Below the pieces are notes generated by a model. That model saw only the letters and a program-made list of their open reading frames with translations. It searched no databases and was not told the origin of the DNA. Both the position numbers and the translations under genes were made by a program. Positions 1-12,417 of a stretch of 64,000 nucleotides of DNA are shown in pieces. This DNA is from Clonostachys chloroleuca (Eukaryota > Ascomycota > Sordariomycetes > Hypocreales > Bionectriaceae): positions 8,122,001-8,186,000 of the forward strand of contig JBANAY010000004.1 of the NCBI GenBank assembly GCA_037952775.1, in the 5' to 3' direction. Each line of letters opens with the position of its first letter. The first letter of the stretch is position 1.

Positions 1-1155
1 AGACAGGTCGAAATCCTAAATTTATCGGTGAGGGACCCCATGGCAATCATGCCGATGACAGCCGAAACGTTTATGAGCATGACTGTCAAGGCAGCTAGAA
101 AGTGTCCCGCGCCTAGAAAAGAGCGGGCATATGTAGGTAGATAGACAGCAGGGAAAAAGAACCCGATGGATTCAGCCATGTTGGCGAATTGGTAGAAAAG
201 GAATGTCTTGTCTAAGAGGAACGTGAGTTTGTAAGGTTTCGCGTGTGTGGACGAGCTTATCGGGAGGCGAGGCCGAACAAAATAGATGAGCGGCATTGTG
301 ACGATCAAAAGAGTGACAGCCCATATGCGTAGAGCGGTTCTGAAGCCATATTTCTCAAGCAAGAACTCGAGTAGTAAAGGGATGAGGAAACCGCCGGTAC
401 CTGTTCCGGACCACACGATTCCAAATGCCAGGCCCCTGCGAGAGATGAACCACTCATCCAGGTATAGCATACACGGGCAGTAGCATGTGCAGGCTGCGAT
501 GGCGTAAAATATCCCTTGAGTAACGATGAGTTGCGGCACAGTCATGGCAAATGAAGATGCCACTAAAGATAGAGACATGGCCAGAAGGCCAGCTATAGGG
601 CCATATAGGGTTGCGCGGGGGTAGAGCCGTTGCAGGAGTACAACTATGGGGAAGCCCATGTAACTAACACCCTACGATTGAAGTGAATGTTAGTAGCGGC
701 AAGCCATACGAGGGGATTTCCAACATACGATAGCACAAGTTCCAATCGTTGCGATACCAGAAGACCCAGAAAAGGGCTCATGAGTCTGATAGTAATCTTG
801 GAAGAGGCCAAAAGAAAATGGAAATCCTATATTCGCCGAGGCAACCACGCGTCAGCACAGTGTAAGGTCGGAAGAAGATAACGCCTAATTGCTTACCCCA
901 AACAACCGCTTCGATCAGGAAGCTCGCAGCAAGGAACAACCAAGCGCTCCTTCCTCTATCTGTAGGTGGCAAGCAGAATTCAGGTTGTCCAGCCAGGACC
1001 GTGGTTGCTGCTCCAATTTGTGGAGGAGGTGTTTCATATCCGGAGGCTTTGGGTGAAGTGGTGTATTTAGTGTGCGAGGTTTTGCTGGTGGTGCGGACTG
1101 CCGCATTGTAGCTCTCTGAGAGCTTGGAAAGCTCAAGAACGGTTGTTGTAGCCAT
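1..1155 (-). CDS. MFS transporter, monocarboxylate-permease type (3' part beyond window edge)
   Basis: Plasma-membrane major facilitator protein of the fungal monocarboxylate-permease-like group; the substrate cannot be predicted. The ATG is at 1155. Two introns restore one frame: 827..896 (donor GTAAGC, acceptor ATATAG) and 672..728 (donor GTATGT, branch CTAAC, acceptor CGTAG). The joins give VVWG-FPFSFGLFQDYY and TCAI-GVSYMGFPIV, both typical of this family's first two helices. The frame then stays open to base 1, passing the loop DEWFISRRGLAFG and a helix with SGTGTGGFLIPL. About 340 residues are visible, so the last helices lie outside the window. The soluble N-terminus of about 60 residues is polar. 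Nothing looks broken. Family sure, substrate unknown. Confidence 0.85.
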
Positions 1156-4100
1156 GAGAATCTCACTCTTTTTTCTCTTTGTTTAATTCAATGCTTCTTT
1201 GGATCTTAGGAAGCATGAAGGCCAATAAATAGACAGAACATCGGCAACCGGAACCGAATATCGGGATGTGAAGGTTTTGCTTGATAAGCCGACGGGGGTT
1301 AATTCTCTTAGCACATCCTAGATCTCTTCCAAATACGGAAAGTACCATACAAAACTTGCATTATCTACCCTCAACACTAGAGGAGGGGCAACTAACTAAA
1401 CAGCTTTCCACTACTTTAAAGGTGGAGTCTTCGGTTCCAATATCGGTGACAAGTAGAGCCTGATCTCGTGCTCGGCTTACAACCGCAAGAAAGACGGGCA
1501 CAAGGGCCCAACGTGCCAACCCGATGTAGCCCTGGTTCAACACGGCTTGGTCCAGAATTTACCGGACCGGAACCAAGCCGGAAACACATCTGGCAGCCAT
1601 AACCAGAAACAAGGCAAGAAACGCAAGATCTTGCTTCTGTATATATGATCCCGGTGAGGGAAAAGCCAAAAAGAAGCGGAACATAACGGACGATGAAGTC
1701 GAGAAACTTAAGCCTACCATAAGTTCACTACGTGCCAACCGCGAGGGTCATAGGAAAATCAGCTAGCGCCGCTTCTATTACTTGGAAAGCCGAACTAACA
1801 TGATGAAGCATGAAAACAATATCGATCTCGTTTCTTTCCTACCTCACACTAACTCTCCAAGATCTCCAAACTATAGTAGGGGTGATATTCGAGGAAAGGG
1901 AGGACCTTGCCTTCAATATCATGTATCCCTGAATGATCACGAGCTCCATAACTCTCACCACGTGAGTTCTGGTAGGGTGATACGTTTTTTCTGTACGCCT
2001 CATGTACCTCAACGTAAGAGTATGGCACAATTAAGGTGGTGGCACCCCCAAGGAAGATTGAATGCCTATATCCATACCCTTTGATTTTCTGTTGCGGGGT
2101 ATCGTTTAAGCGCCATACATTATACTGAGAAACCTGCAAAGATATTAAGGCTGAAGGACGAATTTAAGACATAAAAAATATTCCAAAATTCCGAACGTAG
2201 GAAGGTTGACATCAATGGCTGTGAGACCGGTAGCAGGACCATTATTCGGGAACTCAGTCAGTTCTTTGGATATTCCGGAATCCAAAGTGTAGACTTCCCA
2301 TGTATTAATAGGTGGCACCAAACCTGCAATGCAAGCATACTTATTTACGCACCAAGAGAAGGACTCTCCGCTTCCTAGTCGAATCAAAAACAATACCCGG
2401 TGCTACCATGTTGTTGTCGACACCCTCTTCGCCATGTACTCTCAGCACTGCCACGATGCATGCGTCAGCTCCTTCATAATACGACTAAGCATGCTAAATA
2501 CACTTGGGATTGCACAAAGATGTTTAGGAATGTTTGGTAGTAAAATTCTTCAACATAAAGAAAACTTGTATTGTATTTTAATACCTACTGACGTCTGGTG
2601 TAAAGCTAATGATAGCTATGGATTGAGTTTTCTGTAACATTATAACCTAGATGCAGACAAGTGTCGTCATTGATGCGTAGGGGAATGAGTGTCAGATCAA
2701 GTCCACAGGCCATGTCAAGGAACTGATTGATTATGCTTACTTTTCCTTTGAACTTCTGAGAGTGATAGCCACGAGGGTGGCCTTAATGGAAGAGGTGGGT
2801 GACAAGTCGGTATTTTCGACGCCGATCGGCCGAGTTATAATCACCATGGCCGTTTCGAGACTCCAAGCTATGAATCCAGTTGCCGTAGATTTGCGCTATT
2901 CGAGGCACCACTCCTTCTTCCTCTATTCCACACCTTAGTTACATATTTTGACCGTTTGCTTCATAGGTTCGATATTTCCCATAACCCCAACCCTAACCCT
3001 GGTGGCTACTAATGGAGGCCGTGAGGTGGAGGATGGCAAGATTGAGCTGCCCGGACTTGTAGCTGTAATGCCAGCAAAATTGCACTACCCATTTGGGAGC
3101 CTGTAGCTGAGAAGCTGCAGGGAGGCACAATTAGTGATACGAACAAGAGACGAAATTCATCTTCAGAAAGGGGCACTTGAAGGTGGTACGTCAGATCGCC
3201 AAGACGGGTGGTGAAATGTGGGTCTGCCGTGACGAGCTAAAACACGTGGAAAAACTCTGCCAAGAACACGGAAAGGCTTGGTCAGACATCATCATCGTGT
3301 TTGCATCCATTCGACATCCAATTGCCATGTCCAGACATATGACTTGTTCCCAAGAGCTGCTTGAAGCTCCGAAAATATATTTAGAATCCACCCGAAGACC
3401 ATTGCAATACGGGTTTCCAGGATAAACACTTGAGTCCTCGTCATCATCAGCAGAGTGACCGATCTAGCACACTTGCCTCCACGGGATACGAGGGCCTTCG
3501 ACTGGGGCCAAGGATATACGGATTACGATTTTGGAACACTCATGTCGCGTCCGGGTATAGGTCATGGCGCTTAAAGGCGATCATAGAGAGCCAATTCTTA
3601 GGCCGCACTGAGCCCATCCAGATGTTTCGCCATGGAATCCGTGGAAGTGGAATCTCTTGGATACCAGTACGTGGCAGTGGGAACAGTGACTCAAAAAGTT
3701 GTAAGCTTTTCGATCTAAGAGGCCGGGACGAGTCAAGGCACTGGATGTGTGTGGTCCACTTGATTCAGGGAAACCCGATCTGGTTGTCATGGGCGAGAGA
3801 AAACCGGCCCGTCGTGAGTATCAGACCAGACCAAGGGTAAAATTGTAACCAATCAACATATGCTGCACAACTGACAAGCTTTTGCGGATCCATCATGGAC
3901 ACATTACTGCAGGAACCAGGGCTTCCGTGGAGGCGCAGGTCGGACGCGCGGACGATGACGCGAGCTTCCCCCTGAAAGTGCTATCCCTCTCTTTCAAACC
4001 ACCAGCGCTCGCATGCCATTGGTTTTCCAGCCAATAGTGCCATCTACATCTTAGGTGTCTATCGATAAGGAACAAATCTACAGTATCTAGTGATCTGTAC

Positions 4101-4395
4101 ATTTTCATCATCCCCCGAAACGCAGCCTCCTCCAAAATAGATATGGGCTCACAAGTGACGAACACTCTCCACTTTAGCTAACCTCCACTTTGATGCTAGT
4201 CTACCCATATATAATCACATTAGCGATTCCATTTGAGATGTTTTATTTTTGAATCTCTTCTTAAGCTTGGCTGGCTATATCTTTTCACAGAATTAGCGTT
4301 TCCTTGTTTCCTGTCTCTCGCTTCCTGACGTTTCTTGATCATTCGTTCAACAACTATATCTCTCAACTTTACTTAACAACACAAGGACTACCAAA
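1156..4395. other. Long gene-poor stretch with possible relic reading frames
   Basis: About 3.2 kb separate the MFS start from the Crh-type gene. I see no complete gene. Short open stretches at about 2699-2938, 3177-3425 and 3430-3840 on the + strand read like protein, but they lie in different frames, end abruptly and match no family I recognise. They may be the eroded remains of one gene. The part just before 4395 is the promoter of the downstream GH16 gene. Confidence 0.35.
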
Positions 4396-5522
4396 ATGTT
4401 TGCCAAGTCTTTTGGCGCGGTGGTTTGCATTTTTGCTACCTCGGTCGTGTCTCAGACATATACCGACTGCAATCCTACGGAAAAGAGTAAGGGACTAAGC
4501 TCTTCAAAAGCAACATAATAATTACTAACCCACATCCAGCTTGTGATCCCGCCCCGGCCCTCGGCAACTTGACTATTGATTGTGATTTCACCCAGGGAGC
4601 TTGCAGCGACTTCACCGCCGCAAGCGGAACCACGATCACATACGATGACAACGGCGCGCTGTTTTCTATCGAGAATGATACCCAGGCCCCCACCCTTTCG
4701 ACATCTCGATATATCTTCTTTGGCCGCGTGGAAGTTCAACTAAAGGCGGCTGTCGGGCAAGGCATCATCACATCCGTCGTACTGCAGTCCGCGGATCTTG
4801 ATGAGATTGACTGGGAGTGGTTTGGAGGCAAGGACACTGAGGTCGAGAGCAACTACTTCGGCAAAGGCGACACCACTACCTATGATCGTGAAGAATACCA
4901 CGATGTAACTACGCCGCTCTCGACTTACCACAACTACACAATCGAATGGACATCTTCAAAAGTTGAGTGGCTCATTGACAGCGTGGTTGTCCGAACTCTG
5001 AACTACGCGGACGCTGAATCAGGTACTCGCTTCCCTCAGACTCCCATGCAGCTCAAGATAGGTACCTGGGCTGGCGGCCTCTCAACCAACTCCGAGGGTA
5101 CCATCGAATGGGCTGGCGGTGTTACTGATTTCAGCAAAGCTCCTTTCCAGGCTTGGTACAAGTCCGTGTCCGTTGTTGACTACGCGGGCGGCAACTCCTT
5201 TGCCACGGAGAGTATTACTGAGTATGTCTACAGCGATACTTCTGGCTCATATGAGAGCATCACCGTTGTCAAGGGCGAGAGTGTCTCGGTTGAAAATCTC
5301 ACCATCAACAATTCAACCTCACTCGTCACTACGGCGAGTGGATCAAACGCCTCGAACGGTACTACCGGTTCAAACAGCACCACGACCAGCACCAGCAGCA
5401 CTACTGCGGCCCAGGCTACAAGTGCGACATCTACTGTCACTACCAGCAATGACGCGGCTTCCGGTTCCGTCTCCACCCTTTTCGCCATCTGCGCTGCCGC
5501 TATCATGATTTCCGCTTTCTAA
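4396..5522 (+). CDS. Crh-type GPI-anchored cell-wall transglycosylase (GH16)
   Basis: Predicted to crosslink chitin to beta-glucan at the cell wall, as known for fungal Crh/Utr2 proteins. The ATG is at 4396. One 53-nt intron (4487..4539, GTAAGG...CCAG) joins a signal-peptide exon to the main exon, giving 357 residues. A signal peptide covers roughly residues 1-19. A cysteine-containing segment (residues 21-45) precedes the GH16 fold, and the catalytic motif is DEIDWEW with E119, D121 and E123. The mature part is rich in N-glycosylation sequons. A Ser/Thr-rich linker (about residues 275-335) is followed by a short hydrophobic tail, as expected for a GPI anchor. No CBM18 chitin-binding module is visible. 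The domain order and tail make the Crh assignment more likely than a secreted GH16 glucanase. Confidence 0.9.
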
Positions 5523-6316
5523 GTCTGCATTCCATGGACATTATCCATAGCGTTAGATAGGAGGGGAAATCCAGATGGAGATAAACCACTGCGCTGAGAC
5601 TACTTTCTGATTCCTACCTCCAACAGGGAGATATCAAGTCAACACCAAGTTAGAACTTGGAGTTGAATAAATTTATGCTTTCATAATATTTATGCTCTGG
5701 ATATTTATGCAGTACCTTGTATTATTTCTGTAGCATTACTTTGCATTTGTTCTGTAGACGAATCATTTAGCTCAACCCGCCCCAAAAAACCCAGTTGGAG
5801 ATAAGAATTATAAAAGCTGCTGGCAGTACACAAATCAGATATCGCCGAAAGAGACGGGAATACAATTTTACGTTCTAAATCATGATATTGTTTCCTCCCA
5901 GTGATGGATATCTAGCCTTTGAGCTTTATTAAGCGCCTCGTATCCGTGCCGATTGCGCCAATGAAGGCAACCTACCCGGGAGCTTCACAAAACCTCACCA
6001 ATTATTCAATGATATGTATCCATTGAGCAATATATGAAGGAGAATGAAATGAATCCGTCCCAAATGTCTCACGATATAGTTTTCAATCCTCGGTATCAAT
6101 TTGTTGTTCATCTGAAATCTCATCAACTCCTTCATAATTAACGCACATGCCGCCTACGGCAGGCTCGGAATAAAAAAAAGTTCATAGAACAAAAATGATA
6201 AACATATATGAAAAATGTCTATAAAATCTATTTCGCTTCTAAACAACCGCTAAGTAAGAGCTGCAATTCAAATTTTCTATCAATCCATCTATCGAGTAAT
6301 GAACAAATCAAAAGCT
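5523..6316. other. Intergenic, AT-rich 3' flanks of two convergent genes
   Basis: Both neighbours end here: the Crh-type gene on the + strand and the hydrolase on the - strand. The stretch is AT-rich with no convincing coding frame. It should hold both 3' UTRs and polyadenylation signals. Confidence 0.6.
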
Positions 6317-7669
6317 TTAGTTTCCTGGCCAAGTGACGTTGCCAACCCACTCGCGGAAGATGGCATCAAACTCGGCGGGCTTCTCCTCGTGAACCCAGTG
6401 GGCGGTTTCGAGGGTCTAGAAACACCAACAAATTAGTAAAGAATGTGCCATGAGTCATGCCATGCTCACTTACAGCGGTGTAGTGGTTCGTCAGGTAGTG
6501 AGCAGATCCAAGCTGCTCAGCAACGGCCGCCCAATCGGCAACGGGGTCCTTGGTAGGATACAGAGCGAAGGTGGGCTGGCGGATGGTGAAGTTGCCCTGG
6601 TTGTGCTCGAACTCCCAAGTCAACTTGCGGTTAGGTTCCTGGTATCCGTTGAAGGCTAAGGCGAAGACGAGAATTAGTAAACTAAGCTGCGCGCATGCCG
6701 GAATAATGGCCATGACCTACTGTTGTAGAAGCCCTGCTTCTGGTAGGAGGCGACCATGTAGTCCTCAACCTCCTTGGTCATGATTCCGGAGAACGGAATC
6801 TCGTCACGGCCAGCTTCCTCGTTGGCCTTGTACCACGCATTGAGAAAGGATTCGCGGTCAACTAAGAAGTCAGAGGGAACAGTGCTATTGGCGACTTGAG
6901 CGCACGATCGGATAGCGCTGCGAGGGTCACTGTCAAGTTCTGCGGCAGCGACCTTGGGGTCTTTTGAAAGGAAGATCTGGTATCCAAAACCAGGAGCCAA
7001 AGAAGCCAGAGCTTCGTTGCTGATGAATTCCGTGCTGCTTGGAACGTACTTGGCGCGGTCATATGTTAGAATGGGTTTATATACGGTGGCAGAAGAAACT
7101 CACAGGAACAACTTCGTTGAAAATACCAATGAATCGGTCAGGGCGGGCACGACCAGCGCTCCAGCAGACCTGCGCACCAAAATCATTGCCCATGCAGATA
7201 CCTGCCTGAACATTGGCATGGTCCATGATGCATGTGATGTCGCCGACAACCTGGATTGACGTATTAGTACAAGCTGACATACATTTGGTCCGCCTTCAGT
7301 GATGGAATTTCCACATACATCAAGCATGGAGTTAGAAGAGATCAGGTCGTCGGGATGCTCTGAATCACCAAATCCTCGCAACTCAACAATGATCAGACGG
7401 TAGTCCTTGCCAAGAGTGTCGATCTGGTGTCGGTAGGTAGTCCAGAGAGAGGGCCAACCGTGGACCATGACAATCGTCTTTTGTGCCGTGGGGTTGATGT
7501 CGACATAGGCAAGCTTTAAGTTCACATCAACAGGCGCATCGCCGCCTCTATCCACAGCCTTGCAAGTAGCAAAGGATTTCTTGTACTGGCTGGGGTGGAA
7601 GGCCCTGGGAGCAGGGGTCGCCGAGGCGACACCAGCAACAAGAGCAACGGCGGCAGGGAGGAACTTCAT
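6317..7669 (-). CDS. Secreted alpha/beta hydrolase, epoxide-hydrolase-like
   Basis: A 368-residue alpha/beta hydrolase with a signal peptide (residues 1 to about 17), so probably secreted. Five exons are joined over introns 7251..7318, 7049..7103, 6656..6720 and 6416..6473, all with good GT/AG ends and no broken frame. The oxyanion-hole motif HGWP is at residues 70-73. The nucleophile elbow GNDFG carries Asp140, which is typical of epoxide hydrolases and haloalkane dehalogenases; esterases have Ser there. A downstream YPTKDPVADW segment can supply the acid, and TAHWVHEEKP the catalytic His. An asparagine sequon ends the protein (NVTWPGN). The closest functional guess is soluble epoxide hydrolase; haloacetate dehalogenase is an alternative. 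It is convergent with the Crh-type gene and has no pathway neighbours. Confidence 0.85.
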
Positions 7670-9000
7670 TTTCGCAGGACTTGTTGATTATGGAATGCAG
7701 TAGCGATGTATTCAGAAAAGCAAAGCTCTGAGTCGAAGGTTTAAATATTTACAACTGCTCAACGCCAAGGAGTTCTTGTCGGCCACTCCGACCAAGCACC
7801 ATGGGGATGCTCCCATTGGTGGCGAATGACTGATAGAATAACCCTTCCTTAGTCAAACAAGTCAATTGCCTTCATCGGCTGTATCAGCCAATCAAATACT
7901 GTGGGAAATCAGACCGTACCGAGCGGCTGTCCCAGTGTGCCGAGGCAGCTAGGGCTTCACCTCGCAAATCCAAAGAGGGATGAAATTAACGTCGATGACT
8001 GATTCCTAAATAATGCTGGGAACTGGGTCCCCCGTGTAATACGAAATTGGTAGACGCAAGGTCTGCATCCTTTGGCACTTAGATCCGCATTATGAATCAA
8101 GCAGGGATAGATGACACGAGAAAAATGCTATAATTTGTGGACATTTGGTGGTTGACTAAGTAAACAACTAATTAAATATTCTTCTGACGAGCGTATAAAC
8201 CTTCTAGGATGAACCAATACTGGAATCACTTTTTGTTGATTTCCCTAGTAGTGATCTAATTATAGCTCTTCTCACCTGTTATCCATATCTGGATGGTGAT
8301 GAAGCCATCCATGATAGCGAGGGATCAAATTTCCACCTGCTCCACAAGTCCCCGCGCGCTAAACTTTTGCCGGAGTTTCAGTACCGAAACAAGCCGCCAA
8401 ACGGAAAGAAAAACGACGACCCTGGTGGCGGTTCCGAGCGACAATGTCTGGGACACGGTCCTTGATTCGAGCCATAAGCGCTTGCCGTTTTCATATCGCC
8501 GATTCCCTTGTTGTCATGGTTTTCGTTACCATTTCACATCTTGAAATGCTCTGCTTGGAGAGTGAGGATTCGAATTTCATGTGGTGATTTCAGTATTGTC
8601 TGGTTACTTGTGAAAGGTCCCAAGGATCTGTCAAGGATCTGTCAAGGATCTGTCAAGGATGCTGTTTTGCCGACGGAACTAATGAAGAAGAGCCCATGGA
8701 TATCTCTTCTTATTCAACGCTTCGCTAATAGCGTAACTGGTTTTTGCGGTCGAGGATCTTCAAATACATACTTATGAGTGCTGAGTAATACCGAATCGTT
8801 CAGACAACTAGCATTTTTTCATGGAAGATGGTTACTTTATTGGAAATATCGCGACTTCTATCCCGTATCTGGGTCTCAAAACTAAACATAAGATTCCTGC
8901 GCCTAGATAGTAGCTATTGCGCACCTACTTGAGAAGACATGTCTTGTTTCTGAATCGTGGCTGGCGAAATTAAAGGTTCCCAGGAAACATAGCTAACCAC
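7670..9000. other. Intergenic stretch, no gene seen
   Basis: 1.3 kb between the hydrolase start and the 3' end of the F-box-like gene. It should hold the hydrolase promoter at the left end. The only structure noticed is a short tandem repeat (8621-8660, listed separately). Confidence 0.5.
8621..8660. repeat. 11-bp tandem repeat, about 3.6 copies
   Basis: The unit CAAGGATCTGT is repeated head to tail three full times plus seven bases. It lies in non-coding sequence and no function is implied. Confidence 0.9.
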
Positions 9001-10851
9001 CTATCCATACAATTCTGCGTACGCGTCTCGGAATGGGGATAATTCAAAGCTTCCTAGTACATATCCCTGAAGCTTGACCCCGTTGGCCTCAAAAAGGCAT
9101 TCTATCTCCTTCTGGTCGGAAACGACCCCTTCCATGGGCGTCGGGTCCTCAAACAAAGATGGTGTAGGCTCGAGTTTAAAGGCGAATACCCGGAGAGACC
9201 GTAGGCTTGGGTGCGACGATTGACAAGCCAAGCTGAATGTGCGCAGAACATCCGCCAACGCTCTCTTATACAGGAGCAAAAGGTCCTCGTCAGATTCAAA
9301 GCTTGAAAGCTCACGAGGAGTAAACAGGTCTAATTTACCAAGCTGGTCGATCATCGCATTAGTCGGGCCCCAGGTCCAGTCATACAACTCCAGCGATTTA
9401 AGCGAGGAGGGCAGAACGGTATGGAGCGGACGCGATTGGAACTTCTCGATGGGATTAACGAGTGAGAGGCAGATCGAAAGATGCTCCAGTTTCGCCATGG
9501 ATTTAAGGCAGGTCAGATGAAAATGCTCTATGTTTCGAGAGGTGCAGAAGTTGCGCAAGTCAAGAGCAACGAGGTTCTCCCCCAGCTTTGTCAAAGATGA
9601 GTCCCAGAGCGATGGGCCGGTATAGCCGCCTGAACGTCCCGAAACTGCTCTCTTATCTCGGTCTTTGGTACTTGGTGCTTGGTCAGGGCAGTGTACAGTA
9701 AGCTTAGATAGACTAAGCATGTTGCTGACCTTGCCAAGTGCTAGCTCAGTGCTCGACGAGGTGATGAGGTGAAGGCTTTGGAAATTGTAGCCCGGTTTAG
9801 AAGCGACAGAGGGAAGAATTCCATGGAAATCTTTTAGCGTCCCAAGAGAGTCTATCACGACCTCTACCAGATTTGGACACCGAAGAAGATTAACGCATGC
9901 AGAGATTCGGAATGTGTAATGAGGCCATCCGACTGCTGATGGTAGGAGCCCCTGTCTCATCTTGGAGTAGTTATCGGGTATATAGTTAGGGCAGGAGGTG
10001 AATCGCAGGTGCGTCAGCCTGTGTAATACCCTGTGGGAAACACCACCGTATTCGCGGAGTAGTCCAAGCAAAGAATTGAGTGTTTGGTACTCGTCATTTA
10101 TTATATCTTCATCACTCCAGTCAGAAACATCATCGTTCACCTCGCCGTCGGCATCGTCAACCCAGCCCGAGACACACCATTCAGGGCGAGGAAGAGGAGG
10201 GAAAGTCAGAGACTGGATATTGGGCACAAGGCAAAGAATCGCAGTAAGACAGCGTTCGCCCAGGTCACTCGGTGGTTTTTCGCCAGAGTGGGCAACAAAG
10301 TCCAGGACTGCTGCGTTCAACTTTGATAGCGATCTGGCTCCCTGGATCGCTTGCTCATATACATTGGCGGATTTCTCACGCAATTCTTTCAAGACATCTG
10401 GAGGTGTCTCGGGTGAAAGAGCGCCTTGTAGCCTGAGAAAAAATTGACACTCAATGTGCAGCACAAGGGACCTGAGATCTGGGCGTTCTAGCAGGGTTCG
10501 CAAGAACAGTGACATGGTTATGATGCTGGTATCGATGGTGGGAGTTTTGTTCGCGCTTCCTAATGGAGCTGCTCGTAGGACAACAGTGCGGTACAAGAAA
10601 AGATTTGCTGCTTCCCTAAATCTGCGGCAGGTTAAGGAGAGCACAAGTAAGATTTGAGTCGCTGATGCCTGCGCTCGGTCTCTGCCTTTGGTGTAGTAGA
10701 GAGGAGATTGGCCTGCCGATATATTGGTTGATATATCCACAAGCAACTGTCGGATAATGTCACTCAGCAGCTCTGTGGGCAGCTGTAGGATTAATCCCTC
10801 GTTGGTGGGCGAATCGGATCGCATGGTGACCGTATTGGATAATGTGCTCAT
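9001..10851 (-). CDS. F-box-like protein of unknown target
   Basis: A single-exon gene of 616 residues, ATG at 10851 and TAG at 9001. Residues about 20-75 hold an F-box-like pattern: LPTELLSDIIRQLL, then SLTCRRFREAANLFLYRTVVL. The rest has scattered leucine-rich segments typical of the degenerate repeats in fungal F-box proteins of this length. If it works as an F-box protein it would bind Skp1 in an SCF ubiquitin ligase and present an unknown substrate. An acidic stretch (about residues 230-250, rich in D and E) lies before the central part. No neighbours suggest a pathway. Confidence 0.75.
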   Translation of the reverse strand: MSTLSNTVTMRSDSPTNEGLILQLPTELLSDIIRQLLVDISTNISAGQSPLYYTKGRDRAQASATQILLVLSLTCRRFREAANLFLYRTVVLRAAPLGSANKTPTIDTSIITMSLFLRTLLERPDLRSLVLHIECQFFLRLQGALSPETPPDVLKELREKSANVYEQAIQGARSLSKLNAAVLDFVAHSGEKPPSDLGERCLTAILCLVPNIQSLTFPPLPRPEWCVSGWVDDADGEVNDDVSDWSDEDIINDEYQTLNSLLGLLREYGGVSHRVLHRLTHLRFTSCPNYIPDNYSKMRQGLLPSAVGWPHYTFRISACVNLLRCPNLVEVVIDSLGTLKDFHGILPSVASKPGYNFQSLHLITSSSTELALGKVSNMLSLSKLTVHCPDQAPSTKDRDKRAVSGRSGGYTGPSLWDSSLTKLGENLVALDLRNFCTSRNIEHFHLTCLKSMAKLEHLSICLSLVNPIEKFQSRPLHTVLPSSLKSLELYDWTWGPTNAMIDQLGKLDLFTPRELSSFESDEDLLLLYKRALADVLRTFSLACQSSHPSLRSLRVFAFKLEPTPSLFEDPTPMEGVVSDQKEIECLFEANGVKLQGYVLGSFELSPFRDAYAELYG

Positions 10852-11311
10852 CCTGACGGACGGGCTTCTACCCCTCAGCGAGACGAGTGTTTTGTTGAAA
10901 ATGGACAGACGCGTCTCCAGTAATCAAGCAGCATGTATCATTACCCAACCAACAGAACGGGCTGAGGTGGCTGAGCTCTGCATTGAGCCCCAACTGCGAG
11001 TAACCACAGACTCACCGCCACTCTGAGTGACTCAGCAAAGAAAGTCACGATTTCATGCATGGACGTGTGCCTCACTTTGTTTGGTCCAGAGTGGGGGGGT
11101 CACATGCTAACACCTTGGATATTCCGTTTCCGGAATTGACGTATAAGCTTGTTTGATATCAGCGCCTCCTGAACTTAGTTTTCATTCGCTTCGTAAACAA
11201 GACAGCATATACTTTGTCAATGAAGCGAGCATATACTTAGTGACAGAAAGTAATACATGATTCATTGACCAAAGAGTTCCATACTACTATTGCAACCGTA
11301 ATGTAACTATC
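10852..11311. other. Short intergenic region
   Basis: Promoter of the F-box-like gene and 3' flank of the pectate lyase. No coding frame is convincing. Confidence 0.5.
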
Positions 11312-12417
11312 CTAGGAACAAATACTAGCCTGTGGCCCGGCATTGGCAAGAACCTTGCTGGGGACGTCACTCCCACTATCTAGAGTATACTTGTAGAAGC
11401 TGCTTGGGTCGAATGAAGTGCCCTGGTCCTTGCTCTGAGTGCCCGTGCAACTCTTGAACACGTTCCCCTTGCCTGTCAGAGTCGCTGTGCTGTCAGCTTG
11501 CAGCGGGTTCTTGGAGCTCTCAAAGTAGCAGTTCTCAACACGTGCGTTGGTTTTCCCGCGCGCGTAGTGGCCGTAGGATTTGACTCCACGCAGGTAGTTG
11601 TTATAAAGATGGGCATATTTCAGGTTGTCTGCCGAAGGGTTGCGTTGGTTGGTCCCATCGAAGAGGTTATGGTGGATGGTTCCCTGTGCGACTACATTGT
11701 CTGTCCAACCTGTTGATTGGGTTAGTTAGCGTGTGAATTATGTAGAGAAATAATTTGGTTGAATATCACATACCAATGCCGAATGTCTTGTCATGGTTAC
11801 GGAAGATGTTGTTCGATACCGTGTAGTAAGTGCTGTCCTTGCGTAGGTCAACCAAACCATCTCCGCCCTTCTCAAATGTGCCTGCAGGTGTTAGTGAAGT
11901 GACAAGATGAAACTCGCATATCAGGACACCTACAATGATCAATCCAGATGTTAGAAGACGTGTCAACCTGAATGCCGTCGCGGTCGTTTTCAGCCCCAGT
12001 CCCGTCGTCAGTGTTGCCTGTGGGTATAGTCAGCAGTCAGTCACAAGTGGTACAAACCAAGTCAATCTTACCAATCTTGAGATTACGGATAATGACATTG
12101 TTCGCAGGCTTCAAGCCAAACCCGCCTTGATAAATCTCACCGGTAGATCCGATACCGATAATGGTCTTGTCGTTGGAGACGGGGATCTCGTAGCCAAAAG
12201 GAGAGGCTGTGATTCTGCCGCTCACTTTGATGACATATTTCCCAGAGGCACTGGCATATTTCTTCAAGTCATCAAAGGTCGAAACCGTCACGACTGTGCC
12301 TCCATTGCCGCCGGTGGTTCCGCCATTGAGCGAAGCAAAACCGTCCGCATTGTCTTGGCATCCAGCCAGAACTGTGACCGCCTGCAGTCCGATGCTGAAG
12401 ATTGTGGCTACCTTCAT
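11312..12417 (-). CDS. Secreted pectate lyase, PL1 family
   Basis: Predicted extracellular pectate lyase that cleaves polygalacturonate by beta-elimination. It has 311 residues in four exons; introns are 12018..12071, 11882..11933 and 11710..11773, each with GT/AG ends. A signal peptide occupies about residues 1-19 (MKVATIFSIGLQAVTVLAG). The parallel beta-helix core shows NVIIRNLKIG, then GIQVDTSSNIWIDH, the conserved vWIDH strand of PL1 enzymes, then GDGLVDL. An NQRNPSADN segment probably provides the catalytic arginine. The reading frame is intact through the TAG at 11312. It sits near another secreted polysaccharide-active enzyme (GH16 at 13.8 kb) on the same strand, but over 1.4 kb away, so shared regulation is only a guess. 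Confidence 0.9.

Noticed and set aside
2984..3000. Telomere-like CCCTAA sequence
   Set aside because: Only about one and a half units; no array, so most likely chance.
7251..7318. A second GTATGT inside hydrolase intron 1 that could retain 36 in-frame bases
   Set aside because: The remaining intron would be 32 nt, too short for fungal splicing, and the longer intron gives the better family match.
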